From NCBI GenBank assembly GCA_036365145.1, contig JAEOAD010000005.1, positions 5,933,001 to 5,997,000 of the forward strand: a DNA stretch of 64,000 nt, given 5' to 3'. The stretch comes from Orientallactaga sibirica (taxonomy: Eukaryota; Chordata; Mammalia; Rodentia; Dipodidae). A program made the position numbers and the translations under genes. The notes under the pieces are model-generated. The model did not search any database, had not been told where the DNA came from, and saw nothing but the letters and a program-made list of their open reading frames with translations. Numbering within the stretch: the first letter of the stretch is position 1; each line of letters starts with the position of its first letter. This document shows, piece after piece, positions 23,208 through 33,712 of the stretch.

Positions 23208-23352
23208 ACTGGCTGGGCGTGATGACACATCCCTTAGTCCCAGCACTCAGCTGGGTCCCTGAGAATTCAAGGCCGACCTGGGGTTCCCAAGTGAGTTCCA
23301 GATCAGCCTGGGCTACAGTGAGACCCTACCTACCTGGATCAACCAAAGACAA
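23208..23352 (+). mobile_element. Old B1 SINE
   Basis: GCTGGGCGTGATGACACATC, CCTTAGTCCCAGCACTCAG and TACAGTGAGACCCTACCTAC with many changes. Confidence 0.85.
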
Positions 23353-23635
23353 CAAAGAGACACAAATTCATTCTAAATACCAGCTTCCTTTTGCTCTCTT
23401 GTCACCAAACAAGTACAGAGACTGAACTATTGGGAGCCCCAACCCCAGCCTCTTCCTCTGGCCTTTCCAGGTTCTCTAATAAAACCAAGGAACAGGCCGT
23501 CCATCCTGCTGTGAGAATACAGACCCAGGAACTCTAGTTGCGGGATGGGTTAGCATGTGATATTGATATGACCTTGTGGGTGGAGCTGGGCTAAGGTGGT
23601 GAGAGAGAGCATATGGACCCCAAAAAGAATTTGCA

Positions 23636-23790
23636 GCAGGCGTGGTGGAACACACTGTGAATCCCAACACTCGGGAGGTAGAGGTCGGAGGATCACCATG
23701 AGTTCAAGACCACCCTGAGACTACACAGTGAATTCCAGGTCAGCCTGAGCTAAAGTGAATCCCTACCTCAAAAAACTAAAATAAATAAAA
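23636..23790 (+). mobile_element. B1 SINE
   Basis: CAGGCGTGGTGGAACACACT, GGAGGTAGAGGTCGGAGGAT, tail AATAAATAAAATAAAAAAG. First of a tandem pair. Confidence 0.93.
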
Positions 23791-23809
23791 TAAAAAAGTA
23801 CTTCCCACC

Positions 23810-23957
23810 AGGCGTGGTGGCGCATACCTTTAATCCCAGCACTCAAGAGGTAGAAGTAGGAGGATTGCAGTGAGTTCTAGGCCACCCTGAGAGTACATAG
23901 TGATTTCCAGGTCAGCCTGAGCTAGAGTGAGACCCTACCTCAAAAAAAAAAAAAAAG
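23810..23957 (+). mobile_element. B1 SINE
   Basis: CAGGCGTGGTGGCGCATACC to GAGACCCTACCTC and a long A tail. AAGTACTTCC occurs on both sides (23,797 and 23,959), consistent with a target-site duplication. Confidence 0.93.
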
Positions 23958-23999
23958 AAAGTACTTCCAAGCTACAAGCAAGAGCTCTGGTGAAATCTC

Positions 24000-24124
24000 A
24001 CGTTTAAAGTCCCAAGATCACTTCCTTCCTGCTTCCCCCACTTTTACAATCCCAAGATCTCCGCTCCTTCCTGCTGCCCCCACGTTTACAGTCCCAAGAT
24101 CTCCGCTCCTTCCTGCTGCCCTCT
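24000..24124. repeat. About 42-bp unit in three tandem copies
   Basis: Each unit contains GTCCCAAGATC or ATCCCAAGATC, CTTCCTGCT and CCCCCAC. Copies 2 and 3 are nearly identical; copy 1 is more diverged. Confidence 0.85.
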
Positions 24125-24281
24125 GGTATCCAGGCCTTCAGAGAATACTCTGGTGCTTCTAGTAACTGAGTTTTTAACAATTGACTTTCACTGCCCAGGA
24201 AACAGAGATGTGGAACAAAAACTGCAGTTAACCAAGTATTTTTATGCTAGAGGAGAAACGAAGTGCAGTCTGTGAGAGACA

Positions 24282-24445
24282 AAATTTTTTATTTTTATTT
24301 ATTTTTTTGGGTAGGGTCTCACTTTAACTCGGGCTGACCTGGAATTCACTATATAGTCTCAGGGTGGCCTTGAACTCACTGCGATCCTCCTACCTCTGCC
24401 TCCTGAGTGCTGGGATTAAAGGCACGTGCCACCACACCTGGCAAG
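24282..24445 (-). mobile_element. B1 SINE
   Basis: GGGTAGGGTCTCACTTTAAC, CCTCCTGAGTGCTGGGATTA and CACCACACCTGGCA. Confidence 0.92.
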
Positions 24446-24454
24446 ACATAATTT

Positions 24455-24667
24455 AAAAAAATATTTTTATGTATTTATTTGACAGAGAGACAGAGAAAAA
24501 GGCAGATGGAGAGCATATAGGCTCACGAGGTCCTCCTGCCACCATGAATGAATTCTCGACTCATGCACCGCTTTGTGCATCTGGCTTTACATGGGTACGG
24601 GGGAGTCAAACCTGGGCCATAAGGCTTTTCAAGCAAGCACCTTAGCAGCCCAGCCATCTCCAAAACC
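24455..24667 (-). mobile_element. tRNA-derived SINE, diverged
   Basis: TTATGTATTTATTTGACAG tail; altered head complement CAGCCATCTCCAAAACCC. It lies just 3' of the kinase pseudogene. Confidence 0.85.
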
Positions 24668-24682
24668 CACTGAGACACACGC

Positions 24683-24688
24683 TTTATT
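24683..24688 (-). promoter_or_regulatory. AATAAA on the minus strand
   Basis: TTTATT on the plus strand, about 165 bp beyond the last recognisable frame of the kinase pseudogene. May be its ancestral polyadenylation signal; no transcript evidence. Confidence 0.3.
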
Positions 24689-26407
24689 TTTAAAGCTTTT
24701 ATGAATATGATTAATTATTGAGATTCATTATCAATTATTAGCAACTACCTGTAATACACTAGGATATACGGGACAGGGCAAAGAGGATCAGGGCAGGAGG
24801 ACAGAGTTTCTCACGTCTTCCCTGGGGGAGTGCAGGCATTCACACTTCCGGCTCACGTGAGGCATCCCTTCATCTCGTGCACAGGGAACTTCCGAAGGCC
24901 TTCATTGTTCTGGTGCTTTCTCGAATGAATCCACCTACAGAAGAGGGGTGCACGTTTATGCCTAACCCTTCTGTGCTCGGTGGGAGTCTCTGAGCTGATG
25001 TGCTGGGCCTGTGGCAGTCGCACCCCTTGTCTGTGGGAGCCCACATGCCTGGCTGATGATGCCAGGATCCCTGAAGCACCGGGTCGGCTGGGTCTGTGTT
25101 AGCCCACCATCACTTGCAAAGGAGCAATTCTGTTGGCACCTTGTCCACTTGGAAAGCAACCATGGATTGACCGCAAGAAGCTGGTGACCCTGCCGCATCT
25201 CCCTTTGCGGCCTGCTCACGGTGGCTGTGGGGTGCGCAGGGTGCTGGGGCTCCTCTTCCTCAGCTGTGATTTGACAGGTCATTCTGCTTTTGAACTCGCT
25301 GCCTCTGTTCTCACAAGAGGCCGCAGAGACAGCATCTACCACACCCTGCACCGGGCCACCCTGCCAGTTGGCATCTTCTTCAGGTCCTGGGATGCTGGCT
25401 CTCCTGCCATCCACCAGGCATGCTGGTAGATTGTCAGCAGGTACTTGAGCTTTACCAAGGTCAAGGTGAAAGCCAGGGGCACAGACTCTCCCTTGTGGCT
25501 GTGGCCGGAGGCGGCAGTGACTTACAGAGCGTGACAAGGTTGTGGCCCCTGGATTAGGCCAGACTTGGGTGGCAAGTTCTTTCCTGCTTTGCATAGTGTG
25601 TTCAGTGATTAAGTACGTGGCCATTTCTGATTCAAAATTCCTGTTAGAAAAAGATGTCTGGATGTCTGCTTGTTTAAAGCCCAGTTGACACATTCTTTCT
25701 GTGATAGTGAGGTCCTGGTTTTCAGGGTCCTTCTCACTAGAAGGTGGGGGCAAATATGTCACTTGGCCTAGCCATGGATGTCATAATATAGCTTCTGGAC
25801 TCAGCCTCTTGCTGGGCTCCATCTCTAAGAGGTTACTAGTTAAATTTTGTAAGTCTTCAGAAAAACAGCTTTTTATACTTTCTATACTTTCCCTCCACAG
25901 TCTTCAACTTTAGCTCTCAAATAGTGTTGGCTGCAAAGGGGCAGTTGCCTGTTGCCGTAAGGTGTATGATAACTCCTGAACTCCAGATACCGCATTTAGC
26001 ACCATTGTGAAATGTACAGTTTCAAGAGTTCTGGAGAAGAATATTGAATGGCGTTCCCTTGTGAGATGACATGTTGTCCTTCTTTAAATCGTAAACTTAA
26101 TCCAAAGTTGGAAAGTTTGGTCCTCCCCTTAATGGTCTGGAGTGTGTTTTCAGGCTTTAAGTCCACATGGGCTATCCCCACTATGTGACAGTCAAGTAAG
26201 CCACATACCATTTGTTTAAATATATGGCAGGCTTCTGCCTCTGCTAGGTAGCCAGCTCTCTGAATATATTTCAGTAATGTCTCTCTAGATGCCATCTCCA
26301 TGTCAAGACAATTATGCTTTTTCAAATGAATGATTTGAAATAACTTAATGGGGTGTGCTTCAAAGTCGTCATTATGTCTATTTAACAAGGTGGGAGAACT
26401 ATCTTGT

Positions 26408-26671
26408 CTTTTCCAACACTTTGTTTTTTCTTATTTATTTATTTATTTATTTGAGGGTGACAGACAGATAGAGAAAGAGGCAGATAGATAGAGAGAGAAT
26501 GGGTGCACCAGGGCCTCCAGCCACTGCAAACGAATTCCAAATGCACGTGCCACCTTGTGCATCTGGCTTACGTGGGTCCTGGGGAATCAAGCCTAGAACC
26601 AGGGTCCCTAGGCTTCACAGGCAAGCATTTAACTGCTAAGCCATCTCTCCAGACCCTTTTCCAACACTTTG
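26408..26671. repeat. 16-bp target-site duplication around a SINE
   Basis: CTTTTCCAACACTTTG occurs at 26,408-26,423 and 26,656-26,671, exactly bracketing the SINE. The duplicated sequence is part of the kinase pseudogene, which shows that the SINE arrived later. Confidence 0.93.
26424..26655 (-). mobile_element. tRNA-derived SINE inside the pseudogene
   Basis: TTATTTATTTATTTATTTGA tail, CAGGGCCTCCAGCCACTGCA, head complement AAGCCATCTCTCCAGACCC. It splits the kinase N-lobe between the VAIK-type Lys region and the alphaC region. Confidence 0.95.
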
Positions 26672-26770
26672 ATGATGATGAAGGTTCTAGTCAGGTGGTG
26701 GGAGGACAAAAAGACCCATGAAAAACCACCTTTCCCAATTATATTAAATAATACATACTGTTCTCTAAGC

Positions 26771-26852
26771 CCATTCTTTCTCTCTCTCTCACTCACTCTC
26801 TCTCTCTCTGTGTATCAGCCTCTCTCAAATAAATAAAAAGTAAAATATTAAA
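26771..26852 (+). mobile_element. SINE 3' tail fragment
   Basis: CCCATTCTTTCTCTCTCTCT through CTCTCAAATAAATAAAAAG; only the CT-rich tail region remains. It abuts the pseudogene's 5' end. Confidence 0.75.
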
Positions 26853-26969
26853 TAATAATTATTAATGATAATAATAATTAAAAAGCATTGGACTACTCAG
26901 AATGTGTCCAACCAACTATAACCAAATTTCAGATGAGTTATATCCATTCCAGCACGGTGAATGTGAGCA

Positions 26970-27125
26970 AGGTACGGGTGCACCTGGGTCCCTAGCCTCT
27001 GAAAATGAACTCCAGATGCACGCACCACTTTGTTCATCTGGCTTTACATGGGTACTAGGGAATCAAACCCAAGCAGTCAGGCTTTGTAAACAAGCACCTT
27101 AACCACCGAGCCATCTCTACAGCCC
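26970..27125 (-). mobile_element. tRNA-derived SINE, 3' truncated
   Basis: GTGCACCTGGGTCCCTAGCC, AAATGAACTCCAGATGCACG, head complement GAGCCATCTCTACAGCCCC; the GA-rich tail is missing. Confidence 0.85.
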
Positions 27126-28139
27126 CTGATAACACACTTCCTTAAGAACACCTTCGGAAGAGATGTCTCTAAGAAGGGAGGGCAATGCTTCTTTCTCAGC
27201 AACTAAAGTTTTTATATATAAATGTATTTCTGCATAGACTACATTTTATAGTTTAATGGAAAATAATTTTAGATCTAAGAATAACTTTACTTGAATGATA
27301 TAGGCATAAAAACAATACATAATAAAAAATAAAAGTACAGCTATATTAAAATTATTGTATTTATAAAAATATAGCAAACATAGGCCATTCACCTCATTGT
27401 ACCTTGTTCTAGTTACAAATAAAGAATTACAATAGTATCAGCACTATATTTTGTGCCTAGTTTTTATCACTTCCTTATTAAAGTAATATCATTAATTTTG
27501 AATGCTTTGCATTGGAAAAATACCATATGGGATCCTGCAAGAAGTGATTTATGCTCATTTTAAAGCCAGAAACTACAAAGACATTAACTTTGATAACACT
27601 AATTCAAGACATGATGTTTATTCTAGCTCAAGTCTCTTAAAAGACTCATCTAAACACAAATCACATTATAACTTCAGGCTATGTTATGAAAATCAAAACT
27701 AATAGATAAAATGCTATGTTTTTTACCTTTAAAAAGGAGACTCTATCTGACAGTAAGTGGTGTTTTTAATTGGGAAGCTTCTTATTTTATCACCGATCTG
27801 ATAATGTAGCTCAGCTATCACTGAGCCATAAGCACTACATAATATACAGCTTTGTTATTTTTCTTGTGTTTAAAGTTTTCTTTTTAATTATAAAAGGAAT
27901 CTAGAATGAAGAGGGAACAAATGGCTGCATGTAAGTAACTGCACAATAAAGTTTTACAATAAGCTCTTTATCCCCTTTCCTATTTGAAGTTTCCTGTCTC
28001 TCATTATATGTTCCAAAGTTGAATATGGAAACCATTTCTCAGTGTAGTGGAATTTTTCTTTAAGAAAGAGGCAATAAAATACAGAAGATATTTATTATTT
28101 GGGAGGTGTTATTTATTGATATCCAAATTGCTCTATAAT
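27126..28139. other. AT-rich unique DNA
   Basis: Very AT-rich with no repeat module recognised. A 66-codon frame at 27,502-27,702 is unsupported. Confidence 0.45.
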
Positions 28140-28492
28140 TCTTTTTGTATGTGTCTGTGTGTGGTGTGCTTGCATGCATCCGGGCATGTTTACAGGCAAG
28201 TGAGTGTGTGTGTGAGTGCATGTGTGTGTCGAGACCAGGAGTGGACGTCAGGTATCTTTTCCTCAAGCATTCTCCAGCTCACTTTTTGTGACAGGGTGTC
28301 TGGAGATCACCAATTCAGCTAGACTAGCTAGCCAGTGACCCCAGGGATTCTACGGTCTCCGCCTCCCAAGACGGATTACAGGTGCATGTCTCCCCACTCG
28401 CCTTCAAATTAGGTGCAGCAGTTCAAAACTCAGGGCCTCGTGCTTGCCTGGCAAGCACTTTCTGAGCCATCTCTCCAGCTCCACAACTGCCC
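28140..28492 (-). mobile_element. B4-type composite SINE
   Basis: TG-rich leader (28,148-28,232), B1-like middle with CCGCCTCCCAAGACGGATTA, ID-like end TTTCTGAGCCATCTCTCCAG. Confidence 0.75.
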
Positions 28493-30574
28493 TCTAAATT
28501 CTACTTTAGATTTATACTGTGCTCGTGGAAAGCACAAGCCAATTTATATGCCAGACAAGACTGTACAGAGATCAAGATGTAACTTAGTAATCGGCAGTCC
28601 TAGAATCTATTGTACTGTCTAAAACTCCTTGTTTCCAATGAACTAGAAAAGGACGTATGCCCACAAGAAAGAGCAATATTAATAACTGACAGATGATGTC
28701 ATACCTAAAAATAAATCAGACCTTAAAAAGCCAGAATTTCGGTCACTACACAACAGATTTAAAAAAAAATAAATAAATAAAGCAGATGGTTGTGCCCTAA
28801 CATAAGGGTCTTTTAGGATTAACCATGATTTTAATGAATCCAAATTTAAGGTGCCTTTTTTCCAGTTAGGCAATGTATGTGGAATTATAGAAAACATATA
28901 TTTACTCTTCCATGTTGTCCAAAGTAAGATCCATTCTTGACAATGTATACTGTGTTTGTTCGTAAGTAACCAACAGTCTTGAAGTTGAGAGGGGTGGGAA
29001 GAGTTAAGAAGAGGTCTTCTGAAGAGACATCTTAAAGGAGCGAGTGGCGATTCTCTCCCATCAGCTAATGGGGAGGTAGAGGCCCCGGTCTTGTGTTTGT
29101 GAGGGTTAACCAACTACAAAGCCCGTGGGAGAGAAGTCTGAGTAATGCGACATGTGACAGGTTCATTTCTTGCTGACGTAAGAGGGCTGGTGCAGGTGCG
29201 CTGGCTCTTGTTCAACCTGTCTCAAAGCCAGTTTGATCCTGCAGCAAGAAAAGAGACCATGTTTCTCAAACGAAGGACACATAGAAATGACTAATGATCA
29301 CTCTTGCCCATGTTCAGGTAGCCAGAGGTAATTCTACATGCAAAGGAGACTGGAAATTTGGGGGCACAAGATTGTTTGGTGATTCTTAAGGAAAACATTA
29401 CAGACAATTATTAATCATCAAATGCACAGTGCTCAAATACCAATGAATATAGTTCAACTATTGAAGTTCCTCTTTCCACTTGACCGTAGCATAGAATAAT
29501 AAGAGAGAGACTTTGCTTTGAATCCACCCTTGCTAATTTCCATACGCACTCTGTCCTTTCCCCCCACTTAGGCGAGCTGTGTGGGGGAATCCCTCATTTA
29601 CCTCCCAAGCATCCACCGGTCACTGTGGAGGATCAGGAGACACTGTCTGTTGTCCTGGACACCTGGTCCTGCTGCTACTCAAGATGGTTTTGCTCTATCC
29701 TCTTTCTAGCCTGGAAAGGATGCCATCGACTCACTAGAGAGTCTTCATTTCTCCATGACTTCTGAGCAGCTGCCAGTTCTCAAGATCAAGAATCTCTGTC
29801 TCCTTCTCCCTCCCCCTCTCCCCCTCTCCCCCCCCTGTGTCTCTCTCCAAAAAAAAAAAGAATAAAGCCAGCCCTCTTCTCTGATCTAAGAGGAAAAGCT
29901 GTCCTTCCTGTTCAGTCTCATGGTTCTGTTCTCAGTTGTATGGGACAACTTGGCTGCCCTGAAGATCTGTCTTTCTCAAGTTTACTTACTAAAGTACTTA
30001 AAGATTTTGATAGTGAATTCATGTCATCCTGTGGTGTTCTCCTGGGTAATTTGCTCCAATGAATATGAAAACTACGTACTTACTAAATTTATAGCAAATC
30101 CAAGGAACTGTATTTTACATTTGCTTGAAAGCATTATTTTCTCCTATATGGACAAGATTTTCCATAAAAGAGACTCTCTTGGCGATGTTTAAATGTTTTC
30201 TCCTTCTATTTTAACATCTGTTAGCTCTCTGCAGCCTAATTACACAGGCAAGCGTACAATGAGAAGAGCGCACCTTGGGGACTTTGTGTTACGAAGATCT
30301 CATAGGCAGGACATTCAAGTTGTATCTCCATTACTTTGGAGTCACTTTCACGACAAGGCGAGGTATTTAAAAATGGCATCTTCTTTAATCTTCTTATGAC
30401 TGGATAGAACTTACACAGTGCTCTGTGCAAACAAAGGAAACTGGGGTAAAAAAATCATAAAATTAGAAAAATAATTCCGCAGGTGTTGATGATCCTTGTT
30501 CCTTTTGCACTCAGAGAGAGGCTTAGAAGCATGTGAGAAAAGGACACTCACGTGACGGGATCTAAGTGCTCATG
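28493..30574. other. No supported gene
   Basis: A 144-codon minus-strand frame (28,679-29,113) lacks acceptor, donor and recognised motif. A CT-rich run at 29,797-29,848 followed by A11 resembles a SINE tail without its body. Confidence 0.4.
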
Positions 30575-31345
30575 CAATAAGGATGCTGCACAAACACATT
30601 CGCTGCAGCACTGTCCATGATCCACCTGGTGGAATCAGACAATGCATCTGTCACAGATTAGTGGAGAAAGAAAATGTGACGGGTACTCCAAATGGAATCT
30701 AAGTTAGTCATCAAGAATGAAATTATGTTGTTTATTTGCAGAACAAATGATGGACTGGAAATACCATGTTGAGAAGTTGGGCAAATATTAGATGTTTGCT
30801 CTCATATGGTAATTTAAGTTAAAAGCTATGTACAGGACTAGAGAGATGGCTTAGCTGTTAAGGTGCTTGCCTGTGAAACCTAAGGACTGAGGCTCTCTTC
30901 CCCAGTCCCCATGTGAGCTAGATGCATAAGCTAGGTGCATATGTCTGCAGTTCATTTGCAGTGGCTGGAGGCCCTGGTGTGCTCATTCTTTCTCTCTCAG
31001 CCTCTTTCTCGCTCTCTCTCAAATCAATGGATAAAATTTAAAATATTAAAAGCTATGTATATGAATAGCAATATATACACATACATATATTAATATATAA
31101 TATATACATACCTATGTGTATATGTGATATAGAATATATACATAAACATATATGTATAAACCATGAAAGTAGAAATGGGACTATTTGTGGAGGGGAAAGC
31201 AACAATAGAGAGGAGAGGGAGAACAAGAGAGGGCAATAGAGGAAGAGCATAAAGCCTGATACACAGGTATGAAAATGTCACAATTACACCCATGATGTTG
31301 TACATTCAATATGCACTAATTGAAATTTTAAGAAAGAAGATACGT
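30575..31345 (+). mobile_element. LINE-1 3' end interrupted by a SINE
   Basis: GATGCTGCACAAACACATTC, ATCAAGAATGAAATTATGTT and TGTTTGCTCTCATATGG, then after the SINE a purine-rich segment and GTACATTCAATATGCACTAA. 5'-truncated; no open ORF2 remains. Confidence 0.7.
30833..31045 (+). mobile_element. SINE with 14-bp target-site duplication
   Basis: Flanked by TTAAAAGCTATGTA at 30,819-30,832 and 31,046-31,059. The head is slightly altered (AGGACTAGAGAGATGGC). Confidence 0.95.
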
Positions 31346-31801
31346 GTCCTGGAACAGAAGGAGCCGTTTTGTGTGCACGGCGTTCACTTGCATCTTTGTT
31401 CTTCATGCTGCTGACAGGCACGATTACACTCTTCACACTGCTCACAGGCACGAGTACACTCTCAAGAGCTGAGTAAATAAGAACATTTTGTTTTGTTTGA
31501 AGATGCCCTGACACGGCACATCATTAGTTGCATCTCTTTGAGTCATGTTTTGTGTGTAACTTGATCTACATTTATCTAAAAAGTAAAAGTGATATGTAAG
31601 TTTAAAGCTTGTAGGAATATCTATAATTCTTTTTGTGTGTGTGTGTGAAATTCATAATAGATGACTTTTGTGCTTCTCTTTCTTCATATTTAAGGATATA
31701 GCTAGTTTATAATGTTTATTTATTTTGTAGCTGAGGAACTCAGGGTGAAAATGGACAGTAACTGGGCCTCATCACACATTAATAAGAATAAGAAATCACT
31801 C
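31346..31801. other. No feature recognised
   Basis: Contains a short local duplication near 31,405-31,455 (CTGACAGGCACGATTACACT versus CTCACAGGCACGAGTACACT) and a small (GT)n at 31,634. No gene. Confidence 0.5.
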
Positions 31802-32045
31802 TTCTTGGGGTTGGAAAGATGGCTTGGCAGTTAAAGCACTTGTCTGAGAAACATAAGGACCCAGGACCCAGGTTTGATCCCCCAGTAAGCCAGGTGCACA
31901 AGGTGGCATATGCATCTGGAGTTTGTTTGTAGTGGCTAGAGGCCCTGGCATGCTCATTCTCTCTCTCACGCGCGCACTCTGCCTCTGTCTCTCAAATAAA
32001 TAAATAAATAAATAAAAATAAATAAATAAAAAACATTTTCAAAAA
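31802..32045 (+). mobile_element. SINE with 11-bp target-site duplication
   Basis: Flanked by AGAAATCACTC at 31,791-31,801 and 32,046-32,056. Ends in a long AAATAAATAAAT tail. Confidence 0.93.
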
Positions 32046-32056
32046 AGAAATCACTC

Positions 32057-32570
32057 ATCTATCTTACAACAGTGATAGGGAAATTTTCCAAGAAAGTAAT
32101 TGACGAGAACCTGACAGAACAGATCTGCGCTTACACATGTAGTATATAAATATCAGACATCGGACACTATTTTAACGAGTTTACATAAGGAAAATAAAAA
32201 GTAAAGCATATTAGTTTCTTTGCAATTTACCCCATTTTCTGTCACCTGGCTTCCAAACTAATACCTCATCTGCCTTTAAATTCCATAGCCAGCTCCTCTG
32301 ATACTCTGCTCTGCCCAGTCCAAGGCCTCTCACCGGCCCTGCACTTTCAGAAGTCCTGTGTCTAATTGCTGTTTGTTGACAGCTTGTACTTCATTGAATT
32401 GACCCTTTGTGACAACTAAATGGCTCTGATTTAAAAATGTCCCACAAAGTATATGTGTTAGACACTAAGTATACAAGCCAGCAATGTCTAGGGCCTGATG
32501 GAAGGTGTTTACTTCTTGAAGGCTCCATATGAGTCATGGATGGATAATGCCAATTTTAAAAGGGCTTCAG
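32057..32570. other. No feature recognised
   Basis: Unique DNA without repeat modules or supported exons. Confidence 0.45.
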
Positions 32571-32839
32571 GGCTGGAGAGATGGCTTAGCAGTTAAGGTG
32601 CCTGCCTCCTAAGCCTAAGAAGAATGCTGGTTCCAATCTCCAGGTCCCACATTTAGCCAGATGCAAAAGGGGCACAATGCCGCACTTGACCACAAGGGGG
32701 AGCACACATCTGGATTTCATTCACAGCAGCTGAGAGGCTGCTGGTGCACCCATCTTTATCTGTGTTCCTCTTCCTCCTCTCTCTTTCCTCTCTCTTTGTC
32801 TCTCTTTGTGTCTCTCTCTGTGTCTCTCCCCACAGAAAA
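32571..32839 (+). mobile_element. Long-variant SINE with 13-bp duplication
   Basis: Flanked by AAAAGGGCTTCAG at 32,558-32,570 and 32,840-32,852. Contains the extra CTTGACCACAAGGGGGAGCA block also seen at 57,142. Confidence 0.93.
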
Positions 32840-32852
32840 AAAAGGGCTTCAG

Positions 32853-33312
32853 GTTGCAGGTGCCAATTTCTTGCCTTTTCTTAAATGAGATGTTTTCCAC
32901 AACGCTTTGATCCAGGACGAAGATCATCACAAGATGAAACCCTTTCATTTAAAAAACTTTAAAAAAATCTCTGCTCTTTATAAATTGATTAGTCTGTGGT
33001 ATTCTGGTATAGTTGTACCAAACAGTCTGACACAACCCAAAGTAGCTTCCATTTTCTTTTCTTCCTCCTTTGCCCATAATTTATACAGGGAAGAATCAAG
33101 GAAGTTTCCCCCAATCTGTCCAAATATGCATATGTAAAAAATCATATATAGTTTTAAAAAAGAGAGAAGGGGAAATCTATTCATTTTTTTCATCGTTCGG
33201 ATTTTTAGAGTATACTGTTTCATATTTTAATTAGTAACACAATTTATCCCAAGTGGAATTTAAATGGTTTGGATCTAGGTGACAAAATATTTCTCAAATT
33301 ATTTTTATTAGG
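32853..33312. other. No feature recognised
   Basis: AT-rich; opposing 76- and 81-codon frames are unsupported. Confidence 0.45.
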
Positions 33313-33712
33313 ACCATGCTCATTGTTGTAGACAGCTCCACATTGCTGGGATGAACATCCAAACCAGACATCGCTTATGGGAGGAAGGTGTTTATTTCAG
33401 GTTTAGAGTCTCAGGGAACACCATGAATGGGGGACGAGGCTGACTTCCTTTCATGGATTCAACCAGAGACACCACCCACAGCCAGCACCACCAGCAAGCA
33501 CAAACCGCCAGAGCTCAAACTGCTCTCTCCACACCTACTGGGGCTGGACTGAAGATCTGCCTGCAAACACACCTTACAGCTGGACCCCAGCATTCAGCCC
33601 CCATAGCAGGGATCTGCCAGCTAGATGCTCATGTTGAAAGCTCAATTTTAATGAAACACCTGAGTCTATGGGGCCATATATCTAAACTATCATATTCAAA
33701 CAAACACATTCA
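33313..33712 (+). repeat. Interspersed repeat family X, copy 1
   Basis: Shares an ordered series of blocks with 59,283-59,663: GTAGACAG, GCTGGGATGA, ATGGGAGGAAGG, TTTATTTCA, GGGCTGGACT, AGATCTGCC, then (A/T)AATGAAACACCTG-like AATAAAACACCTG. Lacks SINE modules. Class unknown; the polyadenylation-like motif near the end would fit an LTR or retroposon. Confidence 0.75.

Larger units (their letters stand above)
24853..26768 (-). pseudogene. MARK/SMOK-like kinase pseudogene
   Basis: A decayed copy of a Ser/Thr kinase of the MARK/AMPK-related class, closest in layout to the intron-free sperm motility kinase (SMOK) genes. Read right to left: glycine loop IGKGGFSWV (about 26,717-26,745); IIIKVLEK with the ATP-site Lys (about 26,660-26,685); ASRETLLKYIQRAG; catalytic loop HVDLKPEN (HRD altered to HVD, 26,161-26,169); NFG in place of DFG (26,101-26,109); SPE in place of APE; IWSSGVIIHL; PSKRLSPEA; HPWLG; then a UBA-like segment (MCQLGFKQADIQ, EMATYLIT; about 25,588-25,708) and a diverged tail. 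Frame breaks: stop after EKTR, a frame change before NDDFEAHPIK, stop after SQWC, stop after CPFAANTI, frame change near 25,850, and stop before HPWLG. No introns are seen, so retroposed origin or a member of an intronless family. An inactive kinase even before the frame breaks is likely, given the Asn at the DFG site. Whether the source was SMOK or MARK cannot be settled by eye. Confidence 0.88.

Noticed and set aside
25133..25429. 98-codon plus-strand frame
   Set aside because: It is the antisense shadow of the kinase pseudogene.
28679..29113. 144-codon minus-strand frame
   Set aside because: No motif, no acceptor or donor, and no conserved-looking composition; consistent with chance.
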